Of a stretch of 64,000 nt of DNA, positions 25,382 to 31,107 are shown piece after piece. The stretch spans positions 62,001 through 126,000 of the forward strand of contig NZ_ASJA01000008.1 of the NCBI RefSeq assembly GCF_000412185.1, read 5' to 3'. Position 1 is the stretch's first letter. Every line of letters begins with the position of its first letter. A model generated the notes under the pieces. That model did no database searches. It saw only the letters and a program-made list of their open reading frames with translations, and was not told the DNA's origin. This DNA is from Euryhalocaulis caribicus. Its GTDB lineage: Bacteria > Pseudomonadota > Alphaproteobacteria > Caulobacterales > Maricaulaceae. Both the position numbers and the translations under genes were made by a program.

Positions 25382-25876
25382 ATGAACTCTCTCACACGCC
25401 TTCTGGCGTGCGCTTTCGCGTGCGCGCTTCTCGCCGCCTGTGGCGGCAATCTCGCCAGCCGTCTGGACGCCATTGAGGATCCCAACGTGGAGGCGTGCGC
25501 GCTTCTGTTGGGCGTCTCCGAGGCCGCCAAGACGCGCCAGCTCACCCTGTCGGAGCGGCAGGGCGTCAAAACGGTGCTGACGGAGGCCTCCGCGGCGCTG
25601 GCCGCGCTGCCGCCGGATGCGCCGTTTGCCGAACTCCGCGCCTACACCGCGCGCAGTGGCGCCGAACAGATCATCGCTGAGACCGCGATCGAGCGTGTCG
25701 GCTCGGTGCTGGTTCGGGGCGTCAGCCTCAATGGAGCAGGCGAGCTGGCGGAATCAGCCCGTATCGCCCGCTACGCGCTGCAGGGCGCCAAAGAGCTTGA
25801 GGCGAGGGGGCTTGGCCCATCCGAGACGCGCGATGCGTGTCTGGCCGTTCTCACCGCCTCCCTGCAGGATCTGTAG
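25382..25876 (+). CDS. Phage lipoprotein (possible spanin-type or cargo)
   Basis: A 164-residue protein with a lipoprotein signal ending LLAAC (Cys at about 20). The mature part is mainly helical and Ala-rich with two Cys (VEACALLL and TRDACLAV). Lysis-adjacent position fits an outer-membrane spanin component, but the length is greater than typical Rz1 and no partner spanin is obvious. A GGAGAAAA site precedes the ATG. It may instead be cargo. Confidence 0.65.
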   Translation: MNSLTRLLACAFACALLAACGGNLASRLDAIEDPNVEACALLLGVSEAAKTRQLTLSERQGVKTVLTEASAALAALPPDAPFAELRAYTARSGAEQIIAETAIERVGSVLVRGVSLNGAGELAESARIARYALQGAKELEARGLGPSETRDACLAVLTASLQDL

Positions 25877-25878
25877 CC

Positions 25879-26268
25879 ATGGCGAACGAGCTGCCGCGGT
25901 TCAGCCTCCCGCTGCGCGTTGAGCTCACCGGAAAGCGCCGCTCGGGGCGGCCGATCTGGAAGGTGCTGGAGGAGTTTCGCCTTCAGTGCCGTGTCGGTGA
26001 GGCCGAATACGACATCGCGGCGCCGGTCGGGTTCGAGACGGACTTCGCCTCTGTCCCGCGCTTTTTCTGGCGGTTTGCCCCGCCCGGCGGACCCTATGCC
26101 GGCGCGGCGGTCATCCACGATTATCTCTACGCCAACCGGATCGGCGAGCGGGAGGTGGCCGACCGGATATTCCTCGAGGGCATGATCGCCGCGAACGTTG
26201 AGGCATGGCGGCGGACGATCATCTTCCGGACCGTGCGGACCTTTGGCGGCAGAGGGTGGGGCAACTGA
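25879..26268 (+). CDS. DUF1353 family protein
   Basis: A 129-residue protein from ATG 25879, two bases after the lipoprotein stop. It carries the DUF1353 core: VGFETDFASVPRFFWRF (the FxTDxASVPR signature) and YAGAAVIHDYLYAN, with conserved Asp/His residues. DUF1353 genes are frequent at the lysis end of alphaproteobacterial prophages; the conserved polar residues suggest an enzyme, but the function is not known. Confidence 0.85.
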   Translation: MANELPRFSLPLRVELTGKRRSGRPIWKVLEEFRLQCRVGEAEYDIAAPVGFETDFASVPRFFWRFAPPGGPYAGAAVIHDYLYANRIGEREVADRIFLEGMIAANVEAWRRTIIFRTVRTFGGRGWGN

Positions 26269-26293
26269 TCCATTCCCCATGTAATAACCTAAC

Positions 26294-26322
26294 TTGCTAA
26301 CTGTGCGCCAATGGCGTATAAA
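26294..26322 (+). promoter_or_regulatory. Sigma-70-type promoter of the toxin-antitoxin operon
   Basis: TTGCTA at 26294-26299 and TATAAA at 26317-26322 are separated by exactly 17 bases, close to the TTGACA/TATAAT consensus. The region is AT-rich compared with the phage late genes. The TTG that would open the longest toxin frame is part of this -35 box, so translation must start further down. Confidence 0.7.
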
Positions 26323-26377
26323 TAAATGGGGCCAATGGATAGGAGACGCGGTATGGCTTGGATACGTGGAGGAACAC

Positions 26378-26791
26378 GTGAACGGTTCATTGAAGGTTGT
26401 CCGCTCCGAACGTGGGGGCAGTGATTATTGGATTACCGTGGCTGTGGTGCCGCGGGCTGAAAAGGCGTTACAGGGCGCGCTGAACGAAGAGGAATTCAAC
26501 AGGCTGATCGACGAGCTCGCCATGCACCCTGAGGCGGGAGATCGTATTCCGGATTCTGGGGGCTTGAGGAAACTACGGGCGGGTTGCAAAGGAAAAGGAA
26601 AGAGTGGCGGCCTCAGGATCGTCTACTTTTTTTACGATCTGAACATGCCGCTATTCGTGATCGCCGCATATGAAAAAACGAAGAAAGTTCGGTACTCGGA
26701 AACTGAACTCGCGAGTATGCGTTCCCTGGTAGATGAAATTGTAAACGAATATGCCGCTAAAAACAGGAGGAAAGCAGGTTCTGCCGCCTGA
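26378..26791 (+). CDS. HigB/RelE-like toxin
   Basis: A 137-residue basic protein from GTG 26378, which follows GTGGAGGA. It resembles RelE/HigB2-type toxins: an EEFNRLIDELAMHPEAGD helix and loop, then LRKLRAGCKGKGKSGGLRIVYFFYD, the typical strand block with Arg/Lys and Tyr residues used against ribosome-bound mRNA, and a final helix. An antitoxin with a helix-turn-helix follows 32 bases downstream, so the order is toxin first (HigBA). GC is visibly lower than in the phage late genes, suggesting separate acquisition. RNase activity is inferred from the family. Confidence 0.82.
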   Translation: MNGSLKVVRSERGGSDYWITVAVVPRAEKALQGALNEEEFNRLIDELAMHPEAGDRIPDSGGLRKLRAGCKGKGKSGGLRIVYFFYDLNMPLFVIAAYEKTKKVRYSETELASMRSLVDEIVNEYAAKNRRKAGSAA

Positions 26792-26823
26792 AAAGGCTTT
26801 TATACTTGCTTATGGAGAAAGAG

Positions 26824-27162
26824 ATGTCTGGGTCTGAAATCATTGGGGGCCTGAACGAAGCACTGGCCTTCGCGAGAGGCGAAGGCAGCGCTCGAGTCAA
26901 AACCTTAAAGGTGCCAGAACATGTTGATGTGAGAGCACTGAGACAATCATTAGATCTTTCTCAATCGGAATTCGCTGAGCGCTTCAACTTTCAACTGACC
27001 GCGGTCCAAAATTGGGAGCAGGGACGACGTTTCCCAAATCCCTCGGCCGTCATGTTGCTCAAGGTGATCGAAAACGCGCCGGATTTGGTCGCGAAGGTCG
27101 CAGATGAAGTGCGAGAAACCAGTGGGGCAGAGGACGGAGACCCCGTGCTTCGCGAGGCCTGA
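26824..27162 (+). CDS. HigA-like XRE-family antitoxin
   Basis: A 112-residue protein with a helix-turn-helix at about residues 33-85: VRALRQSLDLSQSEFAERFN then AVQNWEQGRRFPNP, a clear XRE pattern (LSQ..FA....., W.QG.R.P). ATG 26824 follows GGAGAAAG. The N-terminal 30 residues (EIIGGLNEALAFARGEGSAR) match the toxin-binding arm seen in HigA/NadS-type antitoxins. It should neutralise the upstream toxin and repress their shared promoter at 26294-26322. A long hairpin terminator closes the operon. Confidence 0.85.
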   Translation: MSGSEIIGGLNEALAFARGEGSARVKTLKVPEHVDVRALRQSLDLSQSEFAERFNFQLTAVQNWEQGRRFPNPSAVMLLKVIENAPDLVAKVADEVRETSGAEDGDPVLREA

Positions 27163-27191
27163 CACAGGTCTTTATTCGGATGAGATTACAT

Positions 27192-27229
27192 GGCCCGCGA
27201 CATTCGCATGTCGCGGGCCTGTTTGTTTG
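27192..27229 (+). terminator. Intrinsic terminator after the toxin-antitoxin operon
   Basis: A perfect 12-base-pair stem (27192-27203 with 27208-27219) with a four-base TCGC loop is followed by TGTTTGTTTG. It ends the plus-strand transcript, 30 bases after the antitoxin stop, and separates it from the reverse-strand gene that follows. Confidence 0.82.
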
Positions 27230-27245
27230 TTCAGCTCGGAAATTT

Positions 27246-27815
27246 TCATTCCAGCTGTCGCGCTTCGTTGAGCTTCTTGCTCATCCAGGCGCAGGCAGTT
27301 TGGCCAGCCGTCAGCGGCGTAAGTTCAGTCAACCTCTTTCCGCGGTGGAAACGTGGCACTCTATATACCCTGCCTCTGTTCTCGATATTCACCAGTTCCA
27401 AGTGAGGCGGGACCACGGTCACGGCTAGTGGCGCGCCATACCCGTCGCCGTAAATCCGATCGCCATCGATGACCAGATTGCGGATGTATGTGTCGCCTGT
27501 GAGGTTGATCGCAGTGTGGCCTAGCTCCTGTTTGCTCACCTCGTGGACACCATGCTCATCGGCGTTTTTGGCTTGAATCAGATATGAAATGAGCGGGTCC
27601 GATTTGTTTTCATTCTGATAAGCGTTGGACCAGTTCTTTGTGCCAGTCTGATTTGTGGCATCACTCAACCGGACTACGGATCTCTTAAAATGGTTGAGGA
27701 AATTAGCCCAGGCAGCCGCCTGTCTGGCCAAATCCTGCTCTTGTTCAAGCTCTTGAAGAAAGCGTTCTGCCTCAGCGAGAGCCGCCTCAGATCGGGCAAA
27801 GAATTTCTGGTCCAT
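27246..27815 (-). CDS. Hypothetical accessory protein, possible degenerate HEPN-like
   Basis: A 189-residue protein. The N-terminal half is helical (ALAEAERFLQELEQEQDLAR) and the second half contains beta strands. Near residues 83-88 the sequence QAKNADEHG resembles the RNxxxH motif of HEPN RNases, but with Lys in place of Arg, so activity cannot be assumed. It is lower in GC than phage structural genes and lies convergent with the toxin-antitoxin operon. The family is not recognised; a defence or exclusion role would be inference from context. Confidence 0.6.
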   Translation of the reverse strand: MDQKFFARSEAALAEAERFLQELEQEQDLARQAAAWANFLNHFKRSVVRLSDATNQTGTKNWSNAYQNENKSDPLISYLIQAKNADEHGVHEVSKQELGHTAINLTGDTYIRNLVIDGDRIYGDGYGAPLAVTVVPPHLELVNIENRGRVYRVPRFHRGKRLTELTPLTAGQTACAWMSKKLNEARQLE

Positions 27816-27859
27816 GTTGTGACTATGCCGTCACTTCGCTGAGTCGAAAAAGCACCGAA

Positions 27860-28237
27860 CTATAGGTCGACGTCGGCACCACACCAATCAGCCGTGCGGC
27901 CGGTCCATGTGACCGCATAACCGCCGGCGATCATCTCCTCCCCAAAGTCTCTCCCGTCGACACTGACGCGGGCAAGGGTCCGCCCGTAGCGATCCTCGCC
28001 CTGACGCTCGATCTCGACCGCGGCGCCCTCGAACAGCGACTCCGCATAGGTGGTCGCCAGGGCTGCGAGCTGGCGTTCCGCGCGGCACTCCGACCGGCCA
28101 CCGACTTCAGGCGTGTCTATATTCTCGATGCGGACCCGTTCGCCCGTGCTCAGCACCTCGAATGTGTCGCCGTCGATAACGCGGATATCGGACCCGGCGA
28201 TCAGGCCGCCGATGATCACGAGAGCAATCAATCCCAT
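27860..28237 (-). CDS. Thermonuclease (SNase) family protein
   Basis: A 125-residue staphylococcal nuclease-like protein. An N-terminal hydrophobic segment (residues 2-15) may be a signal or anchor, implying export. The SNase core motifs are complete: VIDGDTFEV (Asp22/24), RIENIDTPE (Arg36, Asp41, Glu44) and DRYGRTLARV (Arg86). These correspond to the catalytic Arg, Glu and Arg and the calcium ligands of the family. It overlaps the upstream gene by ten bases. A likely role is degrading extracellular or periplasmic nucleic acid; a prophage role in excluding competing DNA is a guess. Confidence 0.87.
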   Translation of the reverse strand: MGLIALVIIGGLIAGSDIRVIDGDTFEVLSTGERVRIENIDTPEVGGRSECRAERQLAALATTYAESLFEGAAVEIERQGEDRYGRTLARVSVDGRDFGEEMIAGGYAVTWTGRTADWCGADVDL

Positions 28238-28587
28238 TCGTCATTTCCTCTCGGTCCGGGGTCGGCCAGCTCCTGCAGTTTCGGAGTGGCGTCGATGTGG
28301 GCGCGCAGTTCACGCAGACGCTGCCGATCCTGCTCAATCCGCTCCGGTGTTGGCCCGCCGGATCCCGCCAGTCCAGCAGACCAGACGGCTTCGATGCTCA
28401 CGCCGGCCTTTCGGTCCCCGCAGTGAGAACAGACCGCCTTGGCGCGAATGCGCTCCAGCTCTTCAGCGGATGCCTTTATGAAGGCCCGGCGGCGGCAAAG
28501 GCCGTTCAGGCAATGAGCCACGGCGCCCACAATCTGCGGTGAGCCATCCAGGCCGCGCGGCCAGTCGGTATCGCGCCAACCGGCCAT
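28228..28587 (-). CDS. Hypothetical zinc-binding protein
   Basis: A 119-residue protein with four cysteines arranged HCLNGLC and CSHCGD, a probable treble-clef-like zinc site in the first half, and a helical, Arg/Glu-rich second half. It is part of a three-gene reverse-strand operon (small helical protein, this gene, SNase) with abutting ends. No known family; a nucleic-acid-binding partner of the nuclease is possible. Confidence 0.6.
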   Translation of the reverse strand: MAGWRDTDWPRGLDGSPQIVGAVAHCLNGLCRRRAFIKASAEELERIRAKAVCSHCGDRKAGVSIEAVWSAGLAGSGGPTPERIEQDRQRLRELRAHIDATPKLQELADPGPRGNDEWD

Positions 28588-28770
28588 TCAGTCTTTTTTG
28601 CCCTGTCTGGCGGCCTTGGCGTCCCGGATCAGCGTTGCAATCGACAGGGCCGCAGTGTTCAGGATATCGCGAGCTTTGGGGTCGTTCATCTCTCCGGCTT
28701 CCTCATGAAGACGGCTCACGGCGCGGCGCAGTCCATCGACCACCCCGCGGTCATATTCTGAAACGCGCAT
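28588..28770 (-). CDS. Small helical protein
   Basis: A 60-residue protein from ATG 28770, preceded by a GGGAGG site; the longer TTG start at 28788 would destroy that site. It is almost all helix (EYDRGVVDGLRRAVSRLHEE) and carries a basic C-terminus. It ends exactly where the next gene begins. The function is unknown. Confidence 0.55.
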   Translation of the reverse strand: MRVSEYDRGVVDGLRRAVSRLHEEAGEMNDPKARDILNTAALSIATLIRDAKAARQGKKD

Positions 28771-28844
28771 CAAGCTCTGCCTCCCCAAAATCCCTTAAAT
28801 CATAACCGGGTAGTTGCGCGGCGCCCATCGCTGGACGGTTTGGA

Positions 28845-29105
28845 TCAACTCGGCCCCTTCACACGCTCGACTTCAATCCGGATGGGACAGGCGCGCTTGT
28901 GTTCCCGCGCCACCCAGCACCGGAAGCGCTTGGCGACCTCGTCCAGGTATTCGTTCGGATGCGGCTTGGTCTTCACCAGAAACTCTCCGTAGCTGAAACG
29001 CTTGAGCCGCGGACATCTGTCGCAGGACACCGTAAACCGCTTGTCGCTCATTTCGCGGACAGGCATTTCGCGGTTCATGGGTGGCGGTCCAGGCTTCGAT
29101 GTCAT
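28845..29105 (-). CDS. Hypothetical small protein with CxxC and basic C-terminus
   Basis: Up to 86 residues; the true start is uncertain (ATG at 29105, 29078 or 29051), because no good ribosome site stands out. VSCDRCPRLK supplies a CxxC pair, and two more Cys (FRCWVAR, RACPIRI) could complete a zinc site. A 74-base gap separates it from the upstream operon. The function is unknown. Its 5' end is only a few bases from the LexA-like box, so SOS control of both divergent genes is possible. Confidence 0.5.
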   Translation of the reverse strand: MTSKPGPPPMNREMPVREMSDKRFTVSCDRCPRLKRFSYGEFLVKTKPHPNEYLDEVAKRFRCWVAREHKRACPIRIEVERVKGPS

Positions 29106-29110
29106 GGCGA

Positions 29111-29125
29111 GAACGGAAGCAGAAC
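29111..29125. promoter_or_regulatory. Candidate alphaproteobacterial LexA (SOS) box
   Basis: GAACggaagcaGAAC fits exactly the direct-repeat operator GAAC-N7-GAAC (GTTC-N7-GTTC) used by LexA in alphaproteobacteria. It lies 57 bases upstream of the SRAP (SOS response-associated) gene start at 29183. The motif alone is expected by chance about twice in a window of this size, so the location carries most of the weight. Confidence 0.55.
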
Positions 29126-29182
29126 ATTTCTTCCGGAGTCAATCCGATTGACCATGAGGACAGGGCGGGCATGATGGCGGCC

Positions 29183-29824
29183 ATGTGTGGCCGTTTCGAT
29201 CAGCACCGCCCTCCTTCCGAGATCATTCGCGCGTTCGGATTTAAGCAACGGCGTCTCCCAAACCTAATTGAGAACTTCGATGTCCGGCCGACCGACACCG
29301 CCGGCGTGATCATCCGTCGCGATGGCGACCAAGAGCTGTCTGCTATGCGCTGGGGTATTTGGCAGCCTTGGATGAAGAAGACGAAGAACTTTGCCACGTT
29401 TAATGCTCGCGCGGAGGAGGTGACAAAAAAGCCGCTTTATCGGCCGTTGCTGGATGCTCACCGGTGCGTCGTCCCGGTGGACGGCTGGTATGAGTGGACG
29501 ACTGATGGCGAGGGCGGCAAGCGTCGTTGGTATTTCACAAGCCCCTCTAGCGACCCAATTGCGCTGGCCGGGCTATGGACGACGGCTGAGGATGACGGCG
29601 AGCGGATTGATACCTTCACGATCCTCACCACGAAACCCACTGCCCAGGCGATGAGGTATCACAAACGCATGCCGCTGATATTGCCTGAAGGATTGGAGGG
29701 AGCGTGGACAGACCCTCTTAGCGGACCGATCCACATTCTTCACACGCCCGTCACGGCTGAGCTCGAAATCTTTGAGGTGCCAAGAAACGAAACTGGCGCT
29801 GAACAGATCCGCCGACTTGATTAG
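29183..29824 (+). CDS. SOS response-associated peptidase / SRAP (HMCES-YedK family)
   Basis: A 213-residue SRAP protein. ATG 29183 is chosen because the family needs Cys at position 2 (MCGRF), exposed after Met removal; upstream starts would bury it. Other conserved features are FNARAEE (Asn and Glu of the active site), RCVVPVDGWYEW and the YHKRMPLIL His near the end. SRAP proteins form a thiazolidine crosslink to abasic sites in single-stranded DNA and shield them from breakage. A LexA-like box lies upstream, fitting damage-inducible expression. Carriage by prophages is known. Confidence 0.93.
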   Translation: MCGRFDQHRPPSEIIRAFGFKQRRLPNLIENFDVRPTDTAGVIIRRDGDQELSAMRWGIWQPWMKKTKNFATFNARAEEVTKKPLYRPLLDAHRCVVPVDGWYEWTTDGEGGKRRWYFTSPSSDPIALAGLWTTAEDDGERIDTFTILTTKPTAQAMRYHKRMPLILPEGLEGAWTDPLSGPIHILHTPVTAELEIFEVPRNETGAEQIRRLD

Positions 29825-29855
29825 ATCGCATGAAATGCAGGAGCAGGATTCACAT

Positions 29856-30398
29856 ATGCCTGAGCGACACCCTATGGCTCTGCCATTTCTTCCAGATGAC
29901 CATCACTACGCTATAACCGCGGTCACCACGCGGGCCAGTCAACTCGACCAGACGGTTGTTGCCGGAATCGCAACGTTTCTGTTCGATCGCTTCAGCGCGG
30001 CAAAAATTATAGCTGGTCGGATGAGAACGTTGGACCAGTTGGCCCTGCTTCAGTGTCTCATGGAAGAATCGCCCGAATGCTCAGGAGCAGACATCGCGGG
30101 ACTGTTTGCACGCATCAGGATGGCACGCACTGACCGGAACAAGATCGTCCATTGGCTGTGGGGGAAGAGTGAGCATCCAGATGAAGCTGTTTCTTCAAGC
30201 GTGACGGTCTTTAAAGATGGCGAACGACGAACATGGACAGCGCAACAGATCTATGAGGTGGCCGAGAGCTGCATGCAGTCCACTCATGAACTAAACGCAC
30301 TTATGACGCTGAAGCACGATGCTGCCCAGCGAGACGAAATTGTGAATGCCTTGATGGAAGTAGCACCAAAAGGAGCTGGCCTTTTTGATCTGGATTGA
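29856..30398 (+). CDS. HEPN-like protein, candidate RNase
   Basis: A protein of about 180 residues (ATG 29856; an ATG at 29835 is an alternative). It is almost entirely alpha-helical and includes RNKIVH at residues 94-99, a perfect R-N-x-x-x-H motif of HEPN ribonucleases within the expected helix context (ARIRMARTDRNKIVHWLWGK). A central four-helix layout and length match single-domain HEPN proteins. It is the last gene before the attachment site, a position where phage defence or exclusion genes gather. No antitoxin or nucleotidyltransferase partner is adjacent. Enzyme activity and a role in defence are inferred. Confidence 0.6.
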   Translation: MPERHPMALPFLPDDHHYAITAVTTRASQLDQTVVAGIATFLFDRFSAAKIIAGRMRTLDQLALLQCLMEESPECSGADIAGLFARIRMARTDRNKIVHWLWGKSEHPDEAVSSSVTVFKDGERRTWTAQQIYEVAESCMQSTHELNALMTLKHDAAQRDEIVNALMEVAPKGAGLFDLD

Positions 30399-30516
30399 GC
30401 AACGCAGCATGGCGACCAATCCTTCCAACTCGACTTTTAACCCATTGATTTTACAGCCCGTGAACAAACGCAGAATCGTTGGAAGCGGGCGTTGTATTTC
30501 AATGGCCTGCTGATCA

Positions 30517-30561
30517 CTTTTAATCAGTAGGTCCAGGGTTCGAACCCCTGCCGGCTCACCA
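30517..30561 (+). other. attR: 3' half of tRNA-Lys(TTT)
   Basis: From the anticodon loop (CTTTTAA, anticodon TTT at 30519-30521) through the 3' anticodon stem TCAG, the variable loop, an intact T arm (CAGGG-TTCGAAC-CCCTG), the acceptor strand CCGGCTC, discriminator A and CCA, the sequence is a normal tRNA 3' half. Bases to the left do not supply a D arm or matching 5' acceptor strand (GAGCCGG would be needed), so the gene is truncated. This is the identity segment of an integrase that recombines in the tRNA anticodon loop. A T-run (TTTTTT, 30562-30567) follows directly and may be the tRNA terminator. Confidence 0.85.
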
Positions 30562-30706
30562 TTTTTTCCCTTGATGGGCAATTTCAGACAGGGCGGCGCG
30601 CCGACCTGACCTGTGCTCTGCTTCGCTTCCGCCGGGCAGGCTGTTTCATTCTTTTTCAATGAATACCCGGTTGTTTGGTTAATCTTGCAACTTCAGCGGG
30701 ATTACG

Positions 30707-31105
30707 ATGGCCTCTATAATTGTTGCGGACGACGATGAGCTCGCCCGGAGCGCGATCGGCGCCATGCTGAAGGAATTTTCTCACGACGTCCGCTATGCCG
30801 CCGATGGCGCGGAGCTGTTGAAGGAAATCGACGCGCAACCGCCCGATGCCGTGATTGTCGACCTGATCATGCCCGTCAATGAAGGCATAGAGACGATTTT
30901 GAGCATAAGGCGGGACAGGCCCGCCCTGCCAGTTGTCGCCATCACGGCCGGCGGGTCGCGGTCCAATTATAAATTGCTGGATATCGCACGGCTGGCCGGA
31001 GCGAATGCCGGCCTCAGAAAGCCCTTCACGTCCAGCCAGTTGCGCGACTCCCTGGATCAGGCAATGAGGGTTGAGGAAGCCCGGAAGGCTTCAAACGGGA
31101 GTTAG
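30707..31105 (+). CDS. Single-domain response regulator
   Basis: A 132-residue receiver domain with acidic triad (ADDDE, residues 7-11), phospho-acceptor Asp52 (VIVDLIMP), Thr80 and Lys105 (RKPF). There is no output domain. The first host gene after the attachment site, two bases before the hybrid histidine kinase start, so it is probably co-transcribed with it. It most likely shuttles phosphoryl groups or acts by protein contact, together with the Hpt protein at 42141-42476. The 145 bases upstream hold no strong promoter that could be read by eye. Confidence 0.92.
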   Translation: MASIIVADDDELARSAIGAMLKEFSHDVRYAADGAELLKEIDAQPPDAVIVDLIMPVNEGIETILSIRRDRPALPVVAITAGGSRSNYKLLDIARLAGANAGLRKPFTSSQLRDSLDQAMRVEEARKASNGS

Positions 31106-31107
31106 CG

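Larger units (their letters stand above)
1..30561 (+). mobile_element. Siphovirus-type prophage, right arm (left end outside window)
   Basis: A continuous set of phage structural, lysis and accessory genes lies here in the standard order of long non-contractile-tailed phages: terminase, portal, capsid, connectors, tail tube, tape measure, tip, fibre, endolysin. It ends at a truncated tRNA-Lys 3' fragment at 30517-30561, after which two-component and metabolic host genes start. No integrase, repressor or replication gene is visible, so those should lie left of position 1. The structural genes appear intact, with tight ATGA/TAATG overlaps and no obvious frameshifts apart from the tail-chaperone pair, so the element could still be functional. 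Confidence 0.92.

Noticed and set aside
26294-26377. A longer toxin beginning with TTG at 26294.
   Set aside because: That TTG is part of the -35 hexamer of the promoter, so it cannot be in the mRNA.
30441-30561. A complete tRNA gene at the prophage end.
   Set aside because: There is no D arm or 5' acceptor strand to pair with CCGGCTC, and the 5' side of the anticodon stem does not fit a seven-base loop; only the 3' half is present.
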